This document shows positions 28,201 through 35,734 of a stretch of DNA of 64,000 nucleotides, piece after piece. The notes below the pieces were generated by a model. The model made no database searches. It was given only the letters and a program-made list of their open reading frames with translations, and was not told where the DNA came from. Position numbers and translations under genes: made by a program. Every line of letters starts with the position of its first letter. Within the stretch, counting starts at the first letter, position 1. The DNA comes from JAXLWB01 sp046328715 (GTDB lineage: Bacteria; Chloroflexota; Anaerolineae; Caldilineales; Caldilineaceae), in contig JAXLWB010000008.1 in NCBI GenBank assembly GCA_046328715.1, forward strand, positions 124,001 through 188,000, read 5' to 3'.

Positions 28201-30739
28201 GGGTACCAGTGCTATTGTTGAACCAACCGACACCCCCGGCACGCACATCGCTGACTGGGTCAAACATGGATGTTCCAACCTCACGTGCGCCGGGCAGATA
28301 ACTAAGTCCACCCACGGTGGTTTCGTGATGGGTTCCAGCGTTCATATCCGTGGAGAGCCCATACATATCCTGCCAATAATATTCACCGGAGTTGGTCTGC
28401 GTGCCACCAGGTCCTTGTCCGGGGTTTTGGCCCTGGCCTGCGGTTGTTACGCCACCACAGGATGCATTACTCTCTAGTGTCCAGCCGCCGCTGCCATCAG
28501 GACAGGCGCGCAAGAGATCGCCAGCGGATGCCCCTTCGTAGGCAAAGGTGTCGGGTGGATTGGTGCTATAATTGGCATTGCCTGATTGATGCCCAAATCG
28601 GTCCATGACATCCAGAATCAAGGCACCACTGACATCGAACTCAATGTCGCTCAGGATTGGCTGCGGATGAATCACCTGCTTGCCCCAGGGCATCAATGCC
28701 GACCCAGGGGTTGGGTTGTTCATGTCATTCCACTCATTGATCCACGGTCGCCACTCGGCAGGGATGGATTGATCAGTACTGACCAGACCTCGTGGATAGT
28801 TGAGCGCAAATTCAAAGACTTTGGTAAAGTTGCCAACTGCTCCTGCCGGATCGTGACTTAGGACAACGGCCTTGAGGTTGCTAGTAACCTGGTTGGTTTC
28901 TGCGCTACAAACCACGCCCGCATAGACCAGCCCATCATGTTCCTTGACGGCAAAGGGTTGCAGGTCGTTTGCATTTTGACAGCCGACAACGCTGTTGGAG
29001 ATGGCATGTTTGGTCAAGCTGGCAGCGGTAGGAGTGATCGGTGGATTGCCAATGGCGATTTCGTTGAGCGTATCATCAGCCAGACTCATCACCCACAGCT
29101 TTGTTCCATCGGCAGAGAGATCGATCCCACCGAGCGAACTTTTGCCGACCTGATCGAAGGCCGCGGCGTCGTAATTGGGGCTCGATGCAGTCACAGGCAA
29201 GGTGTAGGTAATGCCACCGGTGCGGGTCACGGTACTTACATTGACACCAATCGATGCTAGGTTGAGCCAGGAACTGACCACAGGCGAGAGCGGGTTGGTC
29301 AGATCGATTTTATAGAGGCCACCCGGACCTAATGGACCGAAGCCAGCATGACGTTTGGTAAACGCTGCGGCAAAAAGTTGTTTGCTCGTTTGTTGCCAGG
29401 CCATTCCCCAAACCGAACCGACCTGCGAACTGAGCGATACCGTCAGCGGAGCGTTGGCATCAGTTGTGGTGGTCCAGACATCCTGGTAATTGTAGGAAGC
29501 ACCCACAATTGCAAATCGGCTTCCTGCGCTGCTGCCGACAGTTGGGTTGCCATTGGCAAATACTGAAGTTACATAGCGCGGATTGTCTTCACAATAGTCA
29601 CAGGGTTGGTTGAGGCCAAAGCCAATTTGCGCGGTACCTGGATCAACGAATTGGACGGTCGTACGATTGACTACAACGCTCGTGCTGGTGCTGCTACTAA
29701 AGGAAGACGGATAATAGCCAGCGGGGATATTCGTCAATTCCAGGCGGCAGGCACGTTGCCCGGAATTTCTTTCAGTCGTCGTGGTTGTAATCGTGCCCGA
29801 GGGTACTGTGATGGTAAATTGGCCACCCAGGCTAGGTTGCGTGGTGCTGATATAGTTTGAAGCAGTTGTAGTGACTGCGCTTGAAGCGGCCATGAGATCA
29901 TCGGCTGTGCCCAACAGGCCGTCCGTGCCGCGGCTTGTGACACAATAGGCTTGCACTTTGGTGCTGCCAATGCCCCAGTCGATTGCAAATGAAGGTGAGG
30001 TTCCTGTCGTATCCTGCAAACCATTTGAGTTGAAATCTTGAAAGACAGCACCGCTGATTTGATTGGCTGCTGCACCATCAAAATAGAGTTGGGCACTGTT
30101 GAAGGTTAAGGTGCGTCCACCAGTGCCGCCGAAATTTGTATTACAGAAGGTGAGCGTCCAAGTTCCCTGCGCGTTTTGAGCGTTGAAGGCACTCAGCGAC
30201 TGATAGGGTTGAGCGATTCGATCCGCCCCATAGTTGGGTGCTGCTGTATCATCATTGCTGCCATCATCAAGGGGATTAGACGATGCATCATCGAGTAGAA
30301 GGTCATAATTATTGAAGCTATCACTGCGCTGATTTGCCAGGTCCACCGATGTACCGGATGGTGAAGTCAGTGAGATGCGTAGGTCACCTCGATTGTTATG
30401 ACCAACATTGAGCCCTACGTTTAAATCAACAATGATAAAACTATCAGGAATCGAGATGGTGCGGGTTAGCTGTGTGGAACAACTCGTTTGTACGGCTAGT
30501 GTGCCGCTCGTGCTATTACTGTAGGTGTAGGCGAGTGCGAGCGGCGCAGCAATAGGTACTTGAAAAGCTCGTTCGACTGGGGTCGTGGTCACCGCTGGGG
30601 CTAGGGGCAATGGGGTGGCAAAGGCGGGTTGTGGGTTGGCAACCAGCGTTATCAACAAGTTAGTAACTACAAAAAGATAGAGTGTCCATTGCAGTGATTT
30701 TGTATACTGACGATATACACTGCGATTCATCCGAAACAT
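22232..30739 (-). CDS. Giant secreted surface protein: P-domain, SdrD-like repeats, DUF11, Thr/Pro stalk
   Basis: A 2835-residue exported protein. A signal peptide (SLQWTLYLFVVTNLLITLV, ending near PAFA) leads into a proprotein-convertase P-domain (about 65-215), one SdrD-like domain (about 225-330), and a long region with blade-like repeats (about 370-880). Four SdrD_B/Cna-B domains follow at about 880, 1015, 1185 and 1315, each opening with VGNxVWxDxNxNGxxD; then a DUF11 domain at about 1435-1560. Next comes a Thr/Pro stalk (about 1570-2296) and four more SdrD domains (about 2300, 2440, 2570, 2700). There is no LPXTG or C-terminal membrane helix; it ends ALILRLYLPVVMR. The many Asp-rich SdrD loops suggest calcium-stiffened rods, so adhesin or sheath protein is likely. 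The ATG follows GAGGGAG. Confidence 0.9.
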   Translation of the reverse strand: MFRMNRSVYRQYTKSLQWTLYLFVVTNLLITLVANPQPAFATPLPLAPAVTTTPVERAFQVPIAAPLALAYTYSNSTSGTLAVQTSCSTQLTRTISIPDSFIIVDLNVGLNVGHNNRGDLRISLTSPSGTSVDLANQRSDSFNNYDLLLDDASSNPLDDGSNDDTAAPNYGADRIAQPYQSLSAFNAQNAQGTWTLTFCNTNFGGTGGRTLTFNSAQLYFDGAAANQISGAVFQDFNSNGLQDTTGTSPSFAIDWGIGSTKVQAYCVTSRGTDGLLGTADDLMAASSAVTTTASNYISTTQPSLGGQFTITVPSGTITTTTTERNSGQRACRLELTNIPAGYYPSSFSSSTSTSVVVNRTTVQFVDPGTAQIGFGLNQPCDYCEDNPRYVTSVFANGNPTVGSSAGSRFAIVGASYNYQDVWTTTTDANAPLTVSLSSQVGSVWGMAWQQTSKQLFAAAFTKRHAGFGPLGPGGLYKIDLTNPLSPVVSSWLNLASIGVNVSTVTRTGGITYTLPVTASSPNYDAAAFDQVGKSSLGGIDLSADGTKLWVMSLADDTLNEIAIGNPPITPTAASLTKHAISNSVVGCQNANDLQPFAVKEHDGLVYAGVVCSAETNQVTSNLKAVVLSHDPAGAVGNFTKVFEFALNYPRGLVSTDQSIPAEWRPWINEWNDMNNPTPGSALMPWGKQVIHPQPILSDIEFDVSGALILDVMDRFGHQSGNANYSTNPPDTFAYEGASAGDLLRACPDGSGGWTLESNASCGGVTTAGQGQNPGQGPGGTQTNSGEYYWQDMYGLSTDMNAGTHHETTVGGLSYLPGAREVGTSMFDPVSDVRAGGVGWFNNSTGTRDRSYQVFASDAGGGSATFGKAAGIGDIELLCSPAPLEIGNRIWLDANGNGLQDPGELPFANVTVTLTNGSAVSTTVTNANGEYYFKNVGGKAIQPNTQYTLSVATSIISGTNRLILTQQNITSNSSNSLLTDTLDSDVNPTTGQLTFVTGDAGLNNHSLDIGFVTPVSVGNVVWFDTNNNGLFDSGEQPIDGVAVQLYQDTNSNGSFDAGTDSLLRSTTTNSSGYYSFTNLAPTTNLVTAYLVVIPNSNFGSVLAGYRNSNGNGSSAPDVDNLALDQDDNGDEIGTYGSASFLVASKALSLTVGAEPVSEAGANGGNDPTPDANSNLTVDFGFYKLSVGNLVWEDYNNDGQKGNNEPGIASVTVALLDVSNNVISTTVTNASGQYTFTGVVSGTYSIRVTPPSAAYLSSSSTITGDGSDNQDHGSPSGIYIVSSQFALTPGGGTGSNETATQATGTTTNTNLDFGLWRPASLGDYVWEDRNINGIQDVGESPVANITVTLGSSVGVFTTTTDSLGHYTFTNLISGTYYLTFTLPNGYSFTPIYSTATGIASANNDSNANPVTGATGAITLSVGQNNLTLDAGVVPPADLQVVKDVLPTSYVIGNVTSVTYVFTVTNFGPGDVVSAIVTDNVPANVAFNSWNCAIGSAGSGLVTNGCANSSGSGNISTTVTLRSNATAIFTVNATISSSTSGQILNTAFVKLPASVRQDPSIDRPNQDDAIVTSQTPTPTPTNTSTNTPTSTATETPTNTPTSTATNTPTNTATNTPTNTPVPPTSTPTNTPTSTATDTPTSTPTHTPTNTATNTPIPPTATPTSTDTPTATLTDTPTNTPTNTPVPPTATPTHTATPTSTDTATDTPIPPTATPTSTDTPTATLTDTPTNTPVPPTATPTHTATPTSTDTPTSTPTATSTHTPTDTPVPPTETATATSTDTPTATPTSTDTPTSTPTATSTHTPTDTPVPPTATPTETATVTATDIPIDTPTNTPTNTATDTPIPPTATSTHTPSDTPTYTSTVMPTDTPTNTAADTPTDTPVPPTATSTETPTSTPTGTSTNTAIDTPIPPTSTSTDTPTSIPTNTSIDTPVPPTATSTLTDTPTNTATNTSTDTPIPPTATPTDTATVTSTDTPTSTPTDTATDTPTNTATDTPVSPTATPTDTATSAPTDTPTSTPTNTSTETPVPPTATPTDMATATSTATPTNTPTNTVTDTPIPPTATSTDTAIPTSTPTDTATDTPTNTATETLVPPTVTPTDTATLTPTVTSTDTATDTPVPPTATSTDTPTWTPTEIPTNTATDTPVPPASTPTNTATDTPTSTNTPTNTPTNVPTATATVTSTPVLPTAMPTDTPTATAMNTFTPTNTPILPTATSTNTLLPPIVTPTKTSTSTATSTSTATRTNTPVPPSATPTNTPLPSTATVTSTSTATRTNTPVPPSATPTNTPIPPTATPTNTPALVKLGNLVWHDADNDGLKDAREQGIDGVMVQLFKAGQDPATAQPLMSTTTHDDGFYQFNGLVPGDYFVYIPHPPVQYPVSSTPSTLTDNGVDNDDNGSQTALGAPVSSPAIRLTANGEPSLAIDGDDNNGDMTVDFGFYAPVTVGYLVWYDHNDNGLYDPALGEKGVTRVQVRIFQADGQPARDVNGVEVPAITTDQNGHYLFQNLPPGSYYVEFALTSLPEFFVPTSPNVGSDDTLDSDASPSTGRTAETPFLNSGTADTTLDMGLYQLQGVRVGDIVWLDENGNGLQDAGEPGVSGITVVVYDAVTHQPVLDKNGQPRTDVTDDSGLYLFEHLPLGNYYVQFDLTTLPEDYVLTKQNNGNDALDSDADPATGESGVTGDLSSGQEDLTLDMGIYQPASLGGVTWDDGIEEFADGVKAPNEPGIAGITVILINSKGEEVGRTQTDSDGKFNFTNLPPGDYWLTFEAPSGLHYTVKVNSNSETNSDPDPATGRTDKITLKPGANDLSLGAGFIAIPTADNGANEPALILRLYLPVVMR
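23850..26030 (-). repeat. Thr/Pro-coding tandem repeat array
   Basis: About 2.2 kb of degenerate tandem repeats encode a low-complexity stalk of TPT/TNT/TDT/TST units punctuated every 20-30 residues by VPPTATPT or IPPTATPT. The + strand reads as endless GTCGGCGT/GTTGGTGT words, which opens long meaningless frames on that strand. Units are variable, so the array probably expands and contracts by recombination or slippage. Confidence 0.9.
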
Positions 30740-31220
30740 CTAAAAGCTCCCTCAACACTGAATGTGCGATAAAACTTGCTTTATTCTCCGGTCCGCTTTG
30801 GGTGCGATGTAGTTGTGCAATCATATTTTCCTTACTTTATTACTCATTTCTCGCCAATCAACTGACAAATTCCTTTATTTTCGAACAAAATTCCATACTA
30901 GTGACTTATTATGATTAAAGGTATTTTAGTTTAATTGCACTTTTGCAGGAACGAGCGGCTCAACGTTTCACGCAGTTTATTTGTAGGGGTGAAGATAAAC
31001 GAAGGTTAAACAGTACGGGGCAAGGATGAACGTGATTTGCGTTCATCCTTGCCCCGTCTAGGAGAGAGGATCTAGAAGCAATGATTCAATGAAGCTGATG
31101 AGCTAATAGACACGCTATTTAAACATTGCATAATCTGCCTCAGAACTTATATCTTGGAGATTGTGCAGTGTTTAAGTGTCATCTCTATAAGCAGCCTCAG
31201 CCTTTGCTTGGTCAAAAGCT
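30740..31220. other. Intergenic region upstream of giant surface protein gene
   Basis: About 480 bases. The half nearest the giant gene is AT-rich and should carry its promoter, though I cannot fix the boxes. The other half contains the 18-bp hairpin at 31015-31057 and a weaker imperfect hairpin around 31110-31183 after the stop of the Ca-repeat protein gene. No coding sequence is evident. Confidence 0.5.
31015..31057 (-). terminator. Perfect 18-bp hairpin
   Basis: Arms 31015-31032 and 31040-31057 are exact reverse complements with a 7-base loop. It lies about 165 bases after the stop of the Ca-binding-repeat gene on the minus strand and before the giant gene, and probably ends the first transcript. 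Confidence 0.6.
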
Positions 31221-32981
31221 TTAGCGGTGTACGATTGGCATAAAGATGCGATTGCTAGGGATTGTGACCTCTTTGTCTAACCAATCGGGAATACCGTCGA
31301 GGTCGACATCGGTCAATTCGTCTTTGTCGAGTATGCTGTCGCCGTCGCTGTCGACGTCTACATAATTTGAGAGGCCGTCTTTGTCTGCGTCATTGTCGAA
31401 GCAGATCGAAGCCTGAGCTGTACAATTGCGCAGGCGATCAGCTGAACCAGTACTCCATTCCGCACCATCGGGCAAACTATCGGCATCCGAGTCGGTATCC
31501 AGGTAGTTAGGTAATGTGTCATTGTCGACATCGCCGGGTTGTGGCCCTGTCCGCTCGGTTTTGGTGAGGATCGAATCATTGTCGTCGTCGGCATCCAGGT
31601 AGTTAGGGGTTCGATCCGCATCAGTGTCATCGGTGGTAGGTGTACCTCGGCCATCGACGTTTTCATCTTTGGTCAAGATTGTATCGTTATCATCGTCCGG
31701 ATCATTTTGATCGGCAATGCCATCTGAGTCACTGTCCCCGCCCTCTAAGAAGTTGGGAACTGTGTCGGCATCATCGTCATCGTTGAATACATTGCCGTCA
31801 CCGTTACTGTCTTCATCTTTGGTGAGTATGCCATCCCCATCGTCGTCGATGTCCAGGTAGTTGGGAATGTTGTCGCGGTCGGTATCGTCGTCTAACACAT
31901 TGCCGTTACCGTTTGGGTCTTCTAATAATGTCGAAACACCATCATTGTCATCATCCGGATCAAGATAATTCGGAATCGAATCGCCATCACTGTCATCATC
32001 GGCGAGGTTACCATCTTCATTGACATCTTCACCAAAGTTGACAATGCTGTCCTGGTCATCGTCGGCGATGGTCGCAGTTAGGCAGGCGAGCGCCTCATAG
32101 TCCTTGTAGGCGTTGGGGAATGGAGCCACGAGTGTAGATTGGCCGGTGGCTGGGTCAACGGTAAAGAGCCTGTTTTGATCTTTGAGATCCGGCCCGCGAT
32201 CACCGGTGCTGCCATAAAGTTGACCATCATTAAAGAATGAGAGCCCCTCCATGTCATCGACCGCCTCCGTAGGATGATCCTGGTAGACCAGTTGCCCCAC
32301 TTCGCTGATGGCTCCCGTCTGCTTGTTGATGACGATCAAGGTGCCATTTTTCCCACCATCATTTTCGATTCCATAGAGGGCACCAGTAAAGGGATTGAAG
32401 GCAATATCATCGACATCGGCCTCCAGTTTGCTGGTGACACCGATTTCTACGTAATCCGCGCCCTTGAATACGCCGGGTTTTAGTCGGCCCGTGGTTAGAT
32501 CGATCTGAATGAGCAAGTCGGGAAAAAGTTCGTCCGGTAGGCCGGTGCCTGGCGGTGGGATCTGACGTTGGACGGCGTAAAGTACATTGGTGAGGGGGTC
32601 CCAGGAAAGTCCATCCAAGTCGTTGATCTCTACCTCCACGCTGCCAGCATGGATGGTGCCGATGCGGTTGAGTGCGGTAAATTTGCCGGTGAGGAGGTTG
32701 ATGGTGCCCAGTTCGGCGGCATTGGCGGCGTAGAGCGTAGCCGAGTTTGCTTCAAAGGCAATCGCCTCAATGTCCTCCACCCCGGTTGGCCCAATATCCG
32801 CTGTATTACCACTTATTTTGTTAAGCGAAACAAAGCGATCCCCTTGGTCGCCAACGGCATAACAGGTATCGAGAGCCCACGCAGTAGCAGGGTGCAACGC
32901 AACGAACAGCGCCGCCACCAGGATTGAAAAACCCCAAGGGAAGAGCAAGCGCAGCGTAGACAGACGGGTATGAGCAATCAC
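31221..32981 (-). CDS. Secreted protein with propeller-like domain and TSP3-type calcium repeats
   Basis: A 586-residue exported protein. A signal peptide (LLFPWGFSILVAALFVALHPATAWA) is followed by a roughly 300-residue domain with beta-propeller-like repeats (VEDIEAIAFEANSATLYAAN, LDGLSWDPLTNVLYAV, VDDIAFNPFTGALYGIEN). From about residue 305 to 570 come some ten thrombospondin-3-like repeats with alternating Asp, e.g. DDDNDGVSTLLED, IPNYLDIDDDGDGILTKDED, which should bind calcium and form a stiff rod. It has no LPXTG or membrane anchor; it ends SNRIFMPIVHR, very like the ending of the giant protein downstream. The two are adjacent and co-directional, so both may be part of one surface structure. 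Function is otherwise unknown. Confidence 0.87.
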   Translation of the reverse strand: MIAHTRLSTLRLLFPWGFSILVAALFVALHPATAWALDTCYAVGDQGDRFVSLNKISGNTADIGPTGVEDIEAIAFEANSATLYAANAAELGTINLLTGKFTALNRIGTIHAGSVEVEINDLDGLSWDPLTNVLYAVQRQIPPPGTGLPDELFPDLLIQIDLTTGRLKPGVFKGADYVEIGVTSKLEADVDDIAFNPFTGALYGIENDGGKNGTLIVINKQTGAISEVGQLVYQDHPTEAVDDMEGLSFFNDGQLYGSTGDRGPDLKDQNRLFTVDPATGQSTLVAPFPNAYKDYEALACLTATIADDDQDSIVNFGEDVNEDGNLADDDSDGDSIPNYLDPDDDNDGVSTLLEDPNGNGNVLDDDTDRDNIPNYLDIDDDGDGILTKDEDSNGDGNVFNDDDDADTVPNFLEGGDSDSDGIADQNDPDDDNDTILTKDENVDGRGTPTTDDTDADRTPNYLDADDDNDSILTKTERTGPQPGDVDNDTLPNYLDTDSDADSLPDGAEWSTGSADRLRNCTAQASICFDNDADKDGLSNYVDVDSDGDSILDKDELTDVDLDGIPDWLDKEVTIPSNRIFMPIVHR

Positions 32982-33164
32982 ATGTCCTCCCTATCAGTTA
33001 AAGACATTTATTGGGTGGAAATTTAAAATGAATATTATCCGGTAAATAAAATATTATCGGCGAGGATTGGTCGCTGTCAAGGGGCGCGCAAAAAATTCAG
33101 TCAAACGTTGTACAAAATCGTTCAGCGAGGTGTTAACAACCTGCGGAAGGGAGTTTGGCAGACT

Positions 33165-33250
33165 ACAAAAAGAAAGATAGGAAGACAGAAGACAAGATGA
33201 ACCCTACCTGTTGTCATCCTGTCTTCCCTTCATCCTGTCATCTTATCATT
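33165..33250. repeat. STRR-like repeat hairpin after glyA
   Basis: Words like GAAGACA/AAGATAG on the left are matched by inverted words TCATCCT/GTCTTCC on the right. The array runs up to the stop codon of glyA and may serve as its terminator. A related GACAGGATG word array occurs at 51164-51240. Confidence 0.7.
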
Positions 33251-33251
33251 C

Positions 33252-34589
33252 TCAAGCGGGTACGGGGAAGTGGCGCACCATGTCGAGTACATTGTGTTGG
33301 GTCTGTACTTGCAATTCGCCGTTGTTGGGCTCGCGGGCAATGGCTGCAATCCAATGGCCAACTTGCTCAAATTCTCGTTTGCCCAATCCGCGCGTGGTGG
33401 CTGCCGGGGTTCCCAGTCGGATTCCGCTGGTCACCAGGGCTGGCTTGGGGTCAAATGGAATCATGTTTTTGTTGCAGTGAAGTCCGGCTTTGTCCAATGC
33501 CTTCTCAACCACTTTACCCGTAATCTCAGCACCGCTCGGGTCCTTGCCCAAGGCACCCATATCGACCAGCATGAGGTGGTTGTCGGTGCCATTGCTGACG
33601 ATGCGTAATCCTTCAGATTGGAGTGTCTTGCAGAGCGTTTGGGCATTGTCGAGTACCCGTTGTTGATAGACCCTGAACTCGGGTTTAAGCGCTTCGCCCA
33701 AACCAACCGCTTTGCCAGCAATCATGTGCATCAGCGGGCCACCTTGTTGACCAGGGAAGACAGCCTTGTCGATGGCGGCGGCATATTTTTCCTTGCAGAG
33801 GATCATGCCACCACGTGCAGCACGCAAAGTCTTATGAGTGGTAGTGGTCACGATGTCGCAGTAGGGAACCGGATCGGGATGGAGGCCAGCAGCAACCAAG
33901 CCTGCGATGTGGGCCATGTCCATCATCAGCAGGGAGCCAACTTCATCGGCAATTTTGCGCAGTTTGGCAAAGTCCCAAAAGCGCGGATAAGCGCTGGCAC
34001 CCGCCAACAAAATCTTGGGCTTTTGCTCATCGGCCATTGCGTAGATCTCTTCGTAGTCGAGCATTTCGGTCTCGCGATTGACGCCGTAATGGTGAAAATC
34101 GTAGAATTTGCCCGAACTATTTAGGTTAAAGCCGTGCGTTAGATGACCCCCATGATCCAACTTGAGCGCTAGGACCGGATCGCCAGGCTTCAGCAAGGCT
34201 AGATAGACCGCGGCATTGGCTTGTGCGCCCGAATGAGACTGGACATTGGCATGTTCGGCCCCAAAGAGTTTTTTAGCTCGTTCAATGGCAATGCGCTCGG
34301 CAATATCGACAAATTCGCAGCCCCCGTAATAGCGTTTGCCAGGATAACCTTCGGCATACTTGTTGTTCAGCACACTGCCCATGGCAGCCAATACAGCACC
34401 CGAAACATAGTTTTCGCTGGCAATCAATTCGATTCCGGCAAATTGACGGCGGCGCTCCAGTTCGATGGCTTCGTACACTTCTGGATCGCTGGCTGCGAGT
34501 TGTGCCCGCGGATCGGGTGCATCGGTCCAAGCAGGGAGCAGATCCTCTATGCGTAACTCATCCGAGGATTCGAGAGTTGTTAATTCCAT
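33252..34589 (-). CDS. glyA: Serine hydroxymethyltransferase
   Basis: A 445-residue PLP enzyme that converts serine and tetrahydrofolate to glycine and methylene-THF. Landmarks are FAGIELIASENYVSGAVLAAMGS, NKYAEGYPGKRYYGGCEFVD, NVQSHSGAQANAAVYLAL, and the PLP-Lys motif VTTTTHKTLRAARGGMI. The N-terminus carries about 25 extra residues (LRIEDLLPAWTDAPDPRAQL). ATG 34589 is preferred because AAGGAG stands 7 bases upstream. Palindromic element copy B lies just upstream of this ribosome-binding site, so the promoter must be inside or beyond it. Confidence 0.96.
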   Translation of the reverse strand: MELTTLESSDELRIEDLLPAWTDAPDPRAQLAASDPEVYEAIELERRRQFAGIELIASENYVSGAVLAAMGSVLNNKYAEGYPGKRYYGGCEFVDIAERIAIERAKKLFGAEHANVQSHSGAQANAAVYLALLKPGDPVLALKLDHGGHLTHGFNLNSSGKFYDFHHYGVNRETEMLDYEEIYAMADEQKPKILLAGASAYPRFWDFAKLRKIADEVGSLLMMDMAHIAGLVAAGLHPDPVPYCDIVTTTTHKTLRAARGGMILCKEKYAAAIDKAVFPGQQGGPLMHMIAGKAVGLGEALKPEFRVYQQRVLDNAQTLCKTLQSEGLRIVSNGTDNHLMLVDMGALGKDPSGAEITGKVVEKALDKAGLHCNKNMIPFDPKPALVTSGIRLGTPAATTRGLGKREFEQVGHWIAAIAREPNNGELQVQTQHNVLDMVRHFPVPA

Positions 34590-34608
34590 ATTATTCTCCT
34601 TCGTAATA

Positions 34609-34690
34609 ATACCATTTGTTCTCTGAAAAGCCATGAATTTCAGCCAAATTTACAGGGAAAATTCATGGCTTTTGCAACCGCAATTGGTAT
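34609..34690. repeat. MITE-like palindromic element, copy B
   Basis: 82 bp, bounded by ATACCATTTG and CAATTGGTAT, with an inner CATGAATTTC / GGGAAAATTCATG pair. It aligns with copy A end to end. It sits 19 bases upstream of the glyA start codon, directly before the Shine-Dalgarno. Confidence 0.8.
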
Positions 34691-34800
34691 AAGTTCATGT
34701 TACACAGGGCTATGTCATGTATGTCACCAAAAAAATTTGGTCAACATATCCTGTAAAGACGCCCTTCATTGTACCGACAAGTGTGTAACATGAATTGATA
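34688..34800. repeat. 113-bp inverted repeat with TTCATGTTACAC ends
   Basis: 18-base ends at 34688-34705 and 34783-34800 are reverse complements with two mismatches; the inner 12 bases (TTCATGTTACAC / GTGTAACATGAA) are perfect. The interior is unrelated AT-rich sequence. It abuts element copy B. Confidence 0.6.
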
Positions 34801-35032
34801 AAAGTTACTTACAACCATATCATGGTATTTTGAGCAGCGTCAATTTAGGTGACTCACATTTTTTCTGAAAGTGTAGAGAAAAAACGGTTATCAAGCTGGC
34901 TTATGCTATACTACTACCTATATATCATCTGCCGCTCGCCGATGTTTCGTTTGATACCGCACACAGGCATAAATTGCGTTGTTTAGAACACATTTGCATC
35001 TGACTGCCGCTGTGCACAATGTAGGAATTTTT

Positions 35033-35734
35033 ATGGAACTTAGCCAGATCCCTGGCCTTGCGCTAAATAAATCTTTGGCCTATACCGCCATTCCAACCTA
35101 TCAGGAGTATTTGCATCAGCTCTCGCCCTTCGCCAATCGGTTACGGCAACGTTCGAATGAGGTGCGCTTAAGTGCCGAGGCGCAAAGCTTCTTTTCGACC
35201 TATCCAGATTTTATTCACTTTGTCGCTTTGGTGAGCGAAGAGACCCCCGACTCTTGGATTGTTCCGCCTATCTGGGCTCGCATTAGCCAATCCTCACCGC
35301 GCATTGTCATCCGTGTGCTGAGTGAAGAGGACAATCTCACCCTCTTGGCAACATTGTTGGAAGAAAGCGATCTGGATACCTTCCTCAACGAGATCGAACT
35401 GCCCCAACTCTTCATTTTCGATGAAGAATGGACCCTACAAGGGCAATGGGGGCCTCATCCTCAAAGTTTTGATTCGTTCCTGGATGCTTGGTTGGCCGAC
35501 TATCCTGAATACGAACGACTGACAGAAAGCGACGATCCAGTGGATGTTGCCAATTATACCGTCTTGGCTGAGCAACTAACGGGCGAAATGCGCATGTGGT
35601 ATAACGATGCGCTCAACCAAGAATGCGCCGCCGAAATTCGTACACTGCTTGCTGGATTGATCCAGGAGCCTCTCGAAGCCGATCTCCCCGTCGTCGACGA
35701 CCTGGACGAGGGGGAGGAGGAAGGCGACGAGTGA
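35033..35734 (+). CDS. Thioredoxin-fold protein lacking the CxxC motif
   Basis: A 233-residue cytoplasmic protein resembling the YtpP-type thioredoxin family. The alignment frame is set by ELPQLFIFDEEWTLQGQWGPHP near residue 130, matching the family's IPTFVFLDExGxELGRWGPRP. Where relatives read SEPWCPDC, this protein has SEETPDSW (about residues 70-77), so both redox cysteines are gone. The C-terminus is acidic (DDLDEGEEEGDE). ATG 35033 has GGA upstream. The gene overlaps the next, a Sco1 homolog, by 4 bases (GTGA), and the sequence for its acidic tail doubles as that gene's ribosome-binding site. It may be a binding partner or chaperone instead of a redox enzyme; that is inference. Confidence 0.7.
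   Translation: MELSQIPGLALNKSLAYTAIPTYQEYLHQLSPFANRLRQRSNEVRLSAEAQSFFSTYPDFIHFVALVSEETPDSWIVPPIWARISQSSPRIVIRVLSEEDNLTLLATLLEESDLDTFLNEIELPQLFIFDEEWTLQGQWGPHPQSFDSFLDAWLADYPEYERLTESDDPVDVANYTVLAEQLTGEMRMWYNDALNQECAAEIRTLLAGLIQEPLEADLPVVDDLDEGEEEGDE

Larger units (their letters stand above)
34590..35032. other. Divergent intergenic region with two palindromic elements
   Basis: Between divergent glyA and the thioredoxin-fold gene. It contains MITE-like copy B (34609-34690) and, touching it, a second inverted repeat (34688-34800). The remaining 230 bases are AT-rich and should hold the rightward promoter; a TATACT at about 34907 is a possible -10 but lacks a good -35. Confidence 0.55.
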
